From the NCBI GenBank assembly GCA_035695715.1, contig DASRRM010000297.1, positions 1 to 12,869 of the forward strand: a DNA stretch of 12,869 nt, in the 5' to 3' direction. The notes below the pieces were generated by a model, which did no database searches, was not told the origin of the DNA, and saw only the letters and a list, made by a program, of their open reading frames with translations. This DNA comes from RYN-428 sp035695715 (GTDB lineage Bacteria > Planctomycetota > Phycisphaerae > Tepidisphaerales > Tepidisphaeraceae). The translations under genes were made by a program, and so were the position numbers. Of this stretch, positions 7,468 to 12,869 are shown piece after piece (the first letter of the stretch is position 1; each line of letters opens with the position of its first letter).

Positions 7468-8052
7468 CTATCGTTTCGGTCCGTACCTTGGATAGTGAAC
7501 ATCATATAAAAATGCCTTGAGCTCAAGCGCCCGCGCGATGCCGCGTTCGAGGTCGATCCTGACGTGGGTAAACGGATAGTCGGGGTAATTTCCGCATATC
7601 TTATGTCGCGAGCATTGCGTGAGGGTGTATTTGTAAGCCCGGCGGCATTGCAATGGATCGGGAATGCAACCGTCGAAATAGTCGTTCAGGTTTCCGTTGC
7701 GAAAGAAGGGAAGCCGTCGTTCGGGAAGAAGGTCGTTCACGAGCTTCGATACCGATCCATGCAGGCGCTGCATCATCTTCCCAAGATTTTCACCGATCCG
7801 GAGAAAACCGAGCGAGTGGTAATGGTTATCCAGCAGGGTTGTCACCCATGGGACATAACCGAATTCGTTCGCGTAGTGATCGAAGCGATCGAAGAAGATC
7901 AACTTCGCTTCGTGTGATTGAAATGCGGGATAACCATCGCGACATTTCGCGGTAATGAAGTAAACGGTGTTGTCGCGATACCAGTGCTCGAAGCGGTGCT
8001 TCCCGTTATTAAATTCGCTGCGCTCGTGGGAACTGGTGCGGAATCGGGGCAT
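7468..8052 (-). CDS. REP-associated tyrosine transposase (RAYT), IS200/IS605-related
   Basis: A 194-residue Y1 single-strand transposase-like protein. After an N-terminal stretch, WYRDNTVYFITAKCRD gives the first beta strand of the Y1 fold. LLDNHYHSLGF supplies the HUH metal-binding pair (His77 and His79), and the nucleophile is probably Tyr142 in AYKYTLTQ, with Tyr140 as the alternative. MMQRLHGSVSKLVND (93-107) is a typical helix between them. Length and motif order fit RAYTs rather than full IS200 transposases, and I associate this subtype with planctomycetes. RAYTs nick and mobilise REP hairpins in other bacteria. Consistent with that, a GTAG-hairpin repeat lies just downstream and other hairpins just upstream. 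The ATG at 8052 has only GGAA abutting it. Sampled lines are about 47-55% GC, below the flanks. The frame is intact with all key residues, so it may be active. Confidence 0.88.
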   Translation of the reverse strand: MPRFRTSSHERSEFNNGKHRFEHWYRDNTVYFITAKCRDGYPAFQSHEAKLIFFDRFDHYANEFGYVPWVTTLLDNHYHSLGFLRIGENLGKMMQRLHGSVSKLVNDLLPERRLPFFRNGNLNDYFDGCIPDPLQCRRAYKYTLTQCSRHKICGNYPDYPFTHVRIDLERGIARALELKAFLYDVHYPRYGPKR

Positions 8053-8076
8053 TTCCAGATTGTATCAGCGAGACAC

Positions 8077-8094
8077 CGACCGCTAAAGCGGTCG
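8077..8094. repeat. Short perfect hairpin upstream of the RAYT
   Basis: CGACCGCT and AGCGGTCG are perfect 8-bp inverted arms separated by AA. The hairpin lies 25 nt upstream of the RAYT start and past the 3' end of the transporter gene. On the minus strand it reads TTCGACCGCT at its left side, the same opening as the next hairpin (TTCGACTGCT), so the two look like members of one hairpin family distinct from the GGTCCGC type. Confidence 0.7.
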
Positions 8095-8127
8095 AACCGC
8101 GCAAAATTATCGGAATTTTGGGCGGTG

Positions 8128-8164
8128 CGACTGCATCAGCAGTCGAAGAATCAGCAGTCGAAGA
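8128..8164. repeat. Hairpin and 15-bp tandem repeat between transporter and RAYT
   Basis: CGACTGC (8128-8134) and GCAGTCG (8139-8145) are perfect 7-bp arms around ATCA. The unit ATCAGCAGTCGAAGA is present twice in tandem at 8135-8149 and 8150-8164, so the right arm of the hairpin is duplicated. It lies 30 nt after the stop of the minus-strand transporter and could fold in that transcript, but no T-run follows, so I do not call a terminator. Confidence 0.72.
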
Positions 8165-8193
8165 ATAACTCCGCACATTTTTCCAACCCACTT

Positions 8194-9510
8194 TCACATC
8201 CCCTGCATCTCATGCTCCACCACCGGCGCTTGCGTTTCATCCCCCGGGGTCGATCGGCGCAATCCCATCAACCAAAATCCCATCGCTAACGCAATAATAC
8301 TCGCGGTCAGAAACTGTCCCGTATTTCGCAGATATGGATAGGCCAGGCCCGCAATAATCGGCCCCACAATCCGCGCCAGGCTGCTCAACCCGCTGTAAAA
8401 CCCGAACACAACCCCCTGCTGATTCTGATCGCTCACCTTGGAGATGAGCGAGGAAATCGTGGGACCCTGAAGACTTCGCCCCGTTGCATTAACCGCCCCG
8501 GCGATCATCAGCAGAACCACGCAAATCGCAAACCCATGCGTGTATCCGATCAGCATGTACACGCACATCCCAACAGCGACCAGCAACGGCCCGGTAATGG
8601 CCAGGGGCCAATCGCCCCAGATGCGCGTCAATCGTCGAATCAAACCGCCCTGCACCACCGCAATAATGATTCCCGCATATCCGAAGTAAAGCCCCGTCCC
8701 CAGCCTTTCCCATCCGAAAACGCGGTTGAGAAACAGGCCGATGGTGCTTTCCATCATGACAAACGCGGCCATCAGACAGAATGAAATCACCATCAGTTCC
8801 ATCAGCACGCGATTGCGGAGAATCGGACGGAACTTGGCGGGATGCAGCCAGGCCTCGGCCTCGGTCGGCTTGTGCGTGCGGCTTTCCGGAAGCTTGCGGA
8901 GCGTCAAAATCCCCGCGGTCAGGCTCATGAGCGCGGCGGCATATCCCGGCCAGCTTTGATTGAAGTGGCCCAGCATTCCTCCGAGGAACGGGCCGAAGGT
9001 GAAGCCGATGCCGAACGCCGCGCCGATCAACCCCATTCCGCGGGCGCGGTTTTTGGGGGTGGTGACATCGCTGATATAGGCCTGGGCGGTGGAGATGTTT
9101 CCGCCGGTGAATCCGTCGATAATGCGCGAGGCGTAGACGATGCCCATCATGACGACGGGCGAAAAATGAAAGCTCGCAACGGTTGCCAATCCAAGCAGCA
9201 AATATCCCAGCGCGCTGCCGAACTGCGAGAACGCCAGCACGGGCCTTCGCCCGATGCGGTCGCTGAGCGCGCCTAGGATCGGTGAGCCGATAAATTGAAA
9301 AACCGAGAAAATTGAGAACAGCACGGCCACCAGGATGGAGTTGTGCTGCATGTCGGTGACGTAAAACGGCAGCAACGGGATGATGATCCCAAACCCCATC
9401 AGATCGATCAGCACCACGAGAAAGATCGTCGCCAATGCTCCTTTGGGCGGCTCGGCATCGGGAAGTTGCGGTTGCGCGGAGTCGACATCAGTTGGAACGC
9501 TTTCAGACAT
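8194..9510 (-). CDS. MFS transporter, TetA-like (DHA1) drug/metabolite efflux
   Basis: A 438-residue inner-membrane proton-coupled transporter with about 12 hydrophobic segments. The first helix carries FLVVLIDLMGFGIIIPLLPFY (30-50), typical of TetA-like carriers. Loop 2-3 has motif A, GALSDRIGRR (80-89), with its conserved Asp and Arg residues. The second half repeats the layout, with a weaker version of motif A (GGLIRRLTRIWGDWPLAITG). The N-terminal tail of about 24 residues is acidic and Pro-rich, and the C-terminus is hydrophilic (RRSTPGDETQAPVV). Tet-like sequence alone does not show tetracycline export; many chromosomal members carry other substrates. No local gene indicates the substrate. 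It is divergent from the ECF sigma factor gene. No Shine-Dalgarno sequence precedes the ATG at 9510. Confidence 0.9.
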   Translation of the reverse strand: MSESVPTDVDSAQPQLPDAEPPKGALATIFLVVLIDLMGFGIIIPLLPFYVTDMQHNSILVAVLFSIFSVFQFIGSPILGALSDRIGRRPVLAFSQFGSALGYLLLGLATVASFHFSPVVMMGIVYASRIIDGFTGGNISTAQAYISDVTTPKNRARGMGLIGAAFGIGFTFGPFLGGMLGHFNQSWPGYAAALMSLTAGILTLRKLPESRTHKPTEAEAWLHPAKFRPILRNRVLMELMVISFCLMAAFVMMESTIGLFLNRVFGWERLGTGLYFGYAGIIIAVVQGGLIRRLTRIWGDWPLAITGPLLVAVGMCVYMLIGYTHGFAICVVLLMIAGAVNATGRSLQGPTISSLISKVSDQNQQGVVFGFYSGLSSLARIVGPIIAGLAYPYLRNTGQFLTASIIALAMGFWLMGLRRSTPGDETQAPVVEHEMQGM

Positions 9511-9584
9511 AGGCGGGCCGTTATACGGGAATCAATGCAAATGCGGAAATGTCGCGGGCGCGCGAGGTTCACATGCGATGTTGC

Positions 9585-9608
9585 GAACAAAGTCCGAGCG
9601 ATTTCGTT
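9585..9608 (+). promoter_or_regulatory. Tentative ECF-type promoter upstream of the sigma gene
   Basis: GAAC at 9585-9588 and CGTT at 9605-9608 are 16 nt apart, which resembles the GAAC/CGT pattern of many ECF-dependent promoters and would allow autoregulation of the sigma factor 240 nt downstream. These short motifs can arise by chance and there is only one instance, so this is weak. The rest of the divergent gap (9511-9847) shows no other feature I can support. Confidence 0.18.
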
Positions 9609-9838
9609 ACGATACATTCCCGCGCAATGGCGGTTTAATCGCTTCCAGCGATCAGTTGAAAGCAAGCAACCGCGACAGGAAAAATCGCTTGCAAAACAGA
9701 ATTTTCAACGCCCGCGACTTTTATCGCAATGCATTGAATTACCAGTATTTGTGATCCAAGTCGCGGAAATTCATGCCGCTTTCTCCTAAGAAACCTGCCC
9801 CCGGCCCGTCTATGCACTCAGAGCGTTTATATTCCGCC

Positions 9839-9842
9839 GGAG
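9839..9842 (+). promoter_or_regulatory. Ribosome-binding site deciding the sigma factor start
   Basis: GGAG followed by a 5-nt spacer and ATG at 9848. The upstream in-frame ATGs at 9773 and 9812 have no such site, so this favours the shorter 192-residue sigma factor. Confidence 0.4.
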
Positions 9843-9847
9843 ACCGG

Positions 9848-10426
9848 ATGGGTCAAACAAGCGCCCCGGGTGAGCAATCCCTCGATTCGGGAGAGTGGAT
9901 TCGCACGGCCGTGAGGCAGTACGAGCGGCAACTGGTGGCGTATGCCGCCCACCTCGCCGGTGATTCCGAGCGGGCACGCGACATCGTGCAGGAAGCCTTC
10001 GTGCGCCTTTGCTCGCAGGAGCGGGCAAAGCTCGAGCCGCATGTGGCGGAGTGGCTTTTTCGCGTGTGCCGAAATCTGGCGATAGACATTCGGCGCAAGG
10101 AGAAGCGGATGAATCTTCTCAGCCAGGAACAATCCGATTTCCTGGGCAGTGCCGAGCCGGAGCCGGGCGAGAGTGTGGAGCGCGACGATTCCTTCGCGGC
10201 CGTCACGCGGGTGATGAAGATGCTGCCGAAGAATCAGCAGGAAGTGATTCGGCTGAAGTTTCAGCACGGGTTGTCGTACAAGGAAATCAGCACAGTAACC
10301 AATCTGACGGTGACCAACGTCGGATTCTTGATTCATACCGGGTTAAAGTCGTTGCGGGAACGGCTCTCCACCGGCGGCACGGGAATTTTGCCTGTGTCAA
10401 AGGATGAAGAGCCGGGTGAAGTGTGA
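9848..10426 (+). CDS. RNA polymerase ECF-type sigma-70 family sigma factor
   Basis: A 192-residue sigma factor that should direct RNA polymerase to a specific regulon. Region 2 spans about residues 19-87 and includes HLAGDSERARDIVQEAFVRL and the region 2.4-like stretch WLFRVCRNLAIDIRRKEKR. Region 4 (about 121-173) contains LPKNQQEVIRLKFQHGLSYKEIS and the recognition helix part TVTNVGFLIHTGLKSLRERL. The frame is open back to an ATG at 9773 (217 aa), but a ribosome-binding site and the domain boundary favour 9848. A short tail, STGGTGILPVSKDEEPGEV, follows region 4 and seems to come from a palindromic repeat read through the 3' end of the gene. The membrane-bound vWA protein with an anti-sigma-like N-terminus lies 116 nt downstream on the same strand and is the likely regulator of this sigma factor. 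Confidence 0.88.
   Translation: MGQTSAPGEQSLDSGEWIRTAVRQYERQLVAYAAHLAGDSERARDIVQEAFVRLCSQERAKLEPHVAEWLFRVCRNLAIDIRRKEKRMNLLSQEQSDFLGSAEPEPGESVERDDSFAAVTRVMKMLPKNQQEVIRLKFQHGLSYKEISTVTNLTVTNVGFLIHTGLKSLRERLSTGGTGILPVSKDEEPGEV
10376..10398. repeat. Small palindromic repeat coding for the sigma factor tail (GTGILPV type)
   Basis: GGCACGGG and CCTGTGTC are 8-nt arms that pair with two G-T wobbles around AATTTTG. Read in frame they give GTGILPVS, directly after the end of sigma region 4. GTGILPV-type peptides at protein ends arise, to my recollection, in planctomycete genomes from a dispersed GGCACGGG-type palindrome; the dispersal cannot be shown from this window. Related core bases (GCCCGTG, CACGGGC) recur in the hairpin at 10453-10498. 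Confidence 0.55.
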
Positions 10427-10452
10427 GTGAGAGAGTAGAGTGTCAGCGGGAA

Positions 10453-10498
10453 AGGTGGTTTGCCCGTGTGTTTGAAAGAGGACACGGGCGAACCGCCT
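10453..10498. repeat. 17-bp hairpin between sigma and vWA genes
   Basis: Arms 10453-10469 (AGGTGGTTTGCCCGTGT) and 10482-10498 (ACACGGGCGAACCGCCT) match at 15 of 17 positions. Both mismatches become G-U pairs in the plus-strand RNA, so the stem is uninterrupted, with a 12-nt loop. It lies after the sigma gene stop and before the vWA gene. No T-run follows, so it is not a classic terminator; it may attenuate, process or stabilise the shared transcript, or simply be a dispersed repeat. Confidence 0.78.
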
Positions 10499-10500
10499 GT

Positions 10501-10533
10501 TATCGTGAGCTAATATCGTGAGCTAATATCGTG
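10501..10533. repeat. 13-bp tandem repeat just upstream of the vWA gene start
   Basis: The unit TATCGTGAGCTAA occurs at 10501-10513 and 10514-10526, with a further half copy, TATCGTG, to 10533. It ends 9 nt before the ATG at 10543 and occupies the place where a ribosome-binding site would lie. No Shine-Dalgarno sequence is present. The repeat could vary in copy number by slippage. Confidence 0.8.
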
Positions 10534-10542
10534 TAGTGCATT

Positions 10543-12753
10543 ATGGCACCCTTGATCGATGAAACTTCGCTGACTGCCTACGCGCTGGGCGAGCTTTCCG
10601 GGGCCGAGCGGGCGGCGGTGGCGGCGCATCTCGTGGGAAACGCCACGGCCCGGCAATATGTGGCCGACATCCGTTCGACGGCACACCTTCTGGCCGATGA
10701 GCTTTCGCGGGAAAGCTTCGGCGGCCTCACCGATCTTCAGCATGCCGCCATCGAACAGAAACTGCACAGCGCCATGCGCATCTCATCGGCCCGTCCCCGG
10801 CTTTCGCGGGTGGCGCGGTGGAATCGCGCGGTCTTCGCCATGAGCCTGGCCGCCTCGGTCATGATCGTGTGCGGCGTGGTTTCGGTGGTGATTCCGTTTG
10901 TCAATCGTCACACGGATGTCGCGAAAGAAACGCCTGCCACCCATCCGCCGCAGGCTTCGCAAAATCCTGTAATGCCGGTGATGCCGACGCCAGCGTTGAT
11001 TCCCTCGGATCGTTTCGCCGACGGCGATGGGATTGATGCGGGGGGCGAGCCTCAATATGTCCCCCCGCCGGATAATGAACTGGCCGGCCGTGGCTCGGGC
11101 CACGAGATGAGCGCCAAGCCGCCCGAACTCATCGGCGCGCATGCTCCGGAAACAGTCCTGCCAACTCCAACTGCCCCGCCTGCGGTGGCTCGCGGATCCA
11201 ATGATATTGCGGTTCCACCCGCGCCGGCTAATAACAATCATAAAGTGCCGCCCGCGCCCAAGCCCGCTCCCCAGGATCGCTTCGCGGACGTTCCCACCAA
11301 CGCCATGGCGCCGAATAAGGTGCAGACCCACGTCGGCACGTCCGCCAATGGAAAGCTGCCGAGCGGCGAGCAATATGCGCACCTTCTGGAAAACCCGTTC
11401 ATGGACACGGCGCACGACCCGGTTTCAGGGTTTTCCGCCGGGGTGGACACGGCTTCGTATTCCAATATCCGGCGGTTTCTCACGCACGGCGCGCTTCCCC
11501 CGCGCGATGCGGTGCGAATCGAGGAAATGCTGAATTATTTCCCCGTGAGCCAGGCGGCACTTCCGCCGGGCAATGGGCCGCTCGTATTGCAGGTTGAATT
11601 GGGGGCCTGCCCGTGGAGGCCAGAGCGCCGGTTGGCACGTGTCTGTTTACAGTCGCGAGAACTGCCACCCGCCTCCCGGCCCCCGGTGAACCTGGTCTTC
11701 GTCATCGACATCTCCGACGCCATGCGCCACGAGAAAACCAAGCTCCCCCTGATCAAACGCGCCATTCGGCAACTCGTCGGCGAACTGACCGTCAGCGATC
11801 GCGTGGCGCTGGTGGCCTACGCTCACGAAGCCGACGTCATCCTTCCCCCCACCGCCGCTGATGCCAAGGATGATATCTGGAATGCCCTGGATCGCCTGGA
11901 ATTTGCCCCGCAATCCCGAGGCGGGCAGGGAATAGAAGTCGCTTATGACATGGCCAGCCGCAACGTCAGCCGGGGCGGCGTCAATCGCGTCATCCTGGCA
12001 ACCGACGGCAACTGGAACATCGGGGCAACCGATCACGCCAACCTTGCCTCGGTGATCGCCGATCGGTCGAAAAAGAATATCTCCCTGACGGTCCTCGGGG
12101 TCGGCATGGACAATCTCAAGGATGACACGCTGCAAAAGCTTGCCTCCGCCGGCAACGGCAGCTACGCCTACATCGACACCCTCGCCGAGGCCCGCAAGGT
12201 GCTGAACGACCAGATCAACGGCGCGCTGGTGACCGTGGCCCGCGATGTGAAGGTGCAGGTCACCTTCAACCCCGCATCGGCCAACAGCTACCGCCTGCTC
12301 GGCTACGAACGGCGGGCGCTGTCGAAGGATCAACTGAGCAGCCAATCCCAACCCGGCGGCGAAATGGGAGCAGGCCAGAGCGTTACAGCGCTCTATGAAG
12401 TCATCCCCGTCTCGGGCAAATCCGCCACCACCCGCCCGATCGACATCATGACCGCGACGGCAACTTACACCGATCCATCGTCAACGGTGCGCGATTCGAT
12501 TTCCGCCGTCGGCGAAGACCACGCCACGCCCCTCCCGCGAACCTCCAGCGAATTCCGCTTCGCGGCGGCGGTTGCCGAATTCGGCCTGCTGCTCCGCGAC
12601 AGCAATCACAAGGGCAATGCGACCTACGCCTCGGTATTGGATCACGCCCATGAATCGAACTTCGGGGCCGACGAAATGGGATACCGCCGCGAGTTTCTAA
12701 CGCTGATCCAAAAGGCCAAGGCCCTGGACGCCAGGGCAAAACAAAGGGAGTAG
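10543..12753 (+). CDS. Membrane-anchored YfbK-type vWA/DUF3520 protein with anti-sigma-like N-terminus
   Basis: A 736-residue single-pass membrane protein. Residues 1-80 (LTAYALGELSGAERAAVAAHL) resemble the cytoplasmic head of anti-sigma factors. The zinc motif HxxxCxxC is replaced: His29 is kept, with Asn33 and Ala36 where Cys would be. One membrane helix follows (about 96-117), then a Pro/Ala-rich linker to about 275. The outer part matches YfbK: a von Willebrand N-terminal domain from ENPF (283) with GVDTASYSNIRRFL and EEMLNYF, a vWA domain (about 383-555), and DUF3520 to the C-terminus. In the vWA domain the MIDAS is altered: DISDA (389-393) instead of DxSxS, Ser458 where YfbK relatives have Thr, and TDGN (487-490) instead of TDGD. 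It probably senses or binds envelope partners and controls the adjacent sigma factor, which is inference from order and topology. The start at 10543 is the only ATG near the domain edge. Confidence 0.88.
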   Translation: MAPLIDETSLTAYALGELSGAERAAVAAHLVGNATARQYVADIRSTAHLLADELSRESFGGLTDLQHAAIEQKLHSAMRISSARPRLSRVARWNRAVFAMSLAASVMIVCGVVSVVIPFVNRHTDVAKETPATHPPQASQNPVMPVMPTPALIPSDRFADGDGIDAGGEPQYVPPPDNELAGRGSGHEMSAKPPELIGAHAPETVLPTPTAPPAVARGSNDIAVPPAPANNNHKVPPAPKPAPQDRFADVPTNAMAPNKVQTHVGTSANGKLPSGEQYAHLLENPFMDTAHDPVSGFSAGVDTASYSNIRRFLTHGALPPRDAVRIEEMLNYFPVSQAALPPGNGPLVLQVELGACPWRPERRLARVCLQSRELPPASRPPVNLVFVIDISDAMRHEKTKLPLIKRAIRQLVGELTVSDRVALVAYAHEADVILPPTAADAKDDIWNALDRLEFAPQSRGGQGIEVAYDMASRNVSRGGVNRVILATDGNWNIGATDHANLASVIADRSKKNISLTVLGVGMDNLKDDTLQKLASAGNGSYAYIDTLAEARKVLNDQINGALVTVARDVKVQVTFNPASANSYRLLGYERRALSKDQLSSQSQPGGEMGAGQSVTALYEVIPVSGKSATTRPIDIMTATATYTDPSSTVRDSISAVGEDHATPLPRTSSEFRFAAAVAEFGLLLRDSNHKGNATYASVLDHAHESNFGADEMGYRREFLTLIQKAKALDARAKQRE

Positions 12754-12783
12754 CGAAACAGTTAGTGGCGGATCAGCGTGACC

Positions 12784-12859
12784 GTCATCCTGAGGTACTC
12801 CGAAGGATCTAGCCTCTGTGCGAAGGCGAGCAAGATCCTTCGGAGTACCTCAGGATGAC
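12784..12859. repeat. Perfect 27-bp inverted repeat after the vWA gene
   Basis: Arms 12784-12810 and 12833-12859 are exact inverted copies; the left arm begins GTCATCCTGAGGTACTCCG and the right arm ends in CAGGATGAC. The 22-nt centre holds a further small stem (GCCT/AGGC). It starts 30 nt after the vWA stop codon and no T-run follows it. The GTCATCCTGAG...AAGGATCT type of palindrome is, to my knowledge, dispersed in several bacterial phyla, so this is probably a mobile palindromic repeat that may also act as an RNA 3' end stabiliser. The remaining 10 nt to the window end hold nothing. Confidence 0.88.
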
Positions 12860-12869
12860 ACAGCAGCGC

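Noticed and set aside
8135..8164. Tandem repeat considered as a CRISPR remnant
   Set aside because: The two 15-bp units are directly adjacent with no spacers, and there is no cas gene in the window.
8842..9276. Plus-strand open frames opposite the transporter gene
   Set aside because: The protein reads as low-complexity charged sequence without motifs, while the opposite strand encodes a clear 12-helix transporter.
8194..9510. Tetracycline resistance gene call for the transporter
   Set aside because: Only family-level motifs are visible. TetA-like carriers have many substrates, there is no adjacent TetR-type regulator, and no resistance-cassette context is present.
9343..9789. Plus-strand open frame crossing from the transporter into the divergent gap
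   Set aside because: Most of it is antisense to the transporter N-terminus, it has no recognisable domain and it ends inside the alternative sigma start region.
10453..10498. Intrinsic terminator of the sigma gene
   Set aside because: The stem is strong, but no run of T follows it and the downstream gene seems to belong to the same unit. I call it a hairpin repeat only.

Overview
The window looks like chromosomal DNA of a GC-rich, Gram-negative-type bacterium, most likely a planctomycete (a Phycisphaerae-like lineage is my best guess). The reasons are the mixture of gene families (a YfbK-type von Willebrand protein paired with an ECF sigma factor, a TPR-methyltransferase, a DPP IV-like exported peptidase), genes that mostly lack a clear Shine-Dalgarno sequence, a RAYT of a type I associate with planctomycetes, and several families of intergenic palindromes. 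The lineage is inferred from gene style and was not checked by any search.

Layout. Positions 1-1112 hold two minus-strand genes joined by an ATGA overlap: a PAPS-type sulfotransferase and the first 38 codons of an unidentified gene that runs off the left edge. A near-perfect 81-bp palindrome (1210-1290) lies in the divergent gap. Positions 1429-5535 hold two plus-strand genes 9 nt apart: a TPR-methyltransferase fusion and a secreted S9B (DPP IV-like) peptidase with an intact catalytic triad.

Positions 5629-8166 form a repeat-rich accessory island on the minus strand: an unrecognised 194-residue protein, a PLP enzyme of the cysteine synthase family with a non-standard substrate loop, and a REP-associated tyrosine transposase (RAYT). 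Two copies of a roughly 60-bp repeat, each with the GTAG-plus-hairpin layout of a REP element, flank the first two genes. One copy lies just downstream of the RAYT, beside an inverted partner. A different hairpin family lies on the other side of the RAYT. Parts of this island are visibly less GC-rich than the flanks.

Positions 8194-9510 encode a TetA-like major facilitator transporter (minus). Diverging from it is a plus-strand pair: an ECF sigma factor (9848-10426) and a large single-pass membrane protein (10543-12753). The membrane protein joins an anti-sigma-like cytoplasmic N-terminus without zinc ligands to a periplasmic YfbK-type vWA/DUF3520 module whose metal-binding (MIDAS) residues are substituted. 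A GU-tolerant hairpin and a 13-bp tandem repeat separate the two. The window ends with a perfect 27-bp inverted repeat.

The most interesting items are the RAYT with its REP-like elements on both sides, the sigma factor/vWA pair with its odd metal site and repeat-filled leader, and the coexistence of at least four intergenic palindrome types in under 13 kb. I found no RNA genes, CRISPR arrays or riboswitches.
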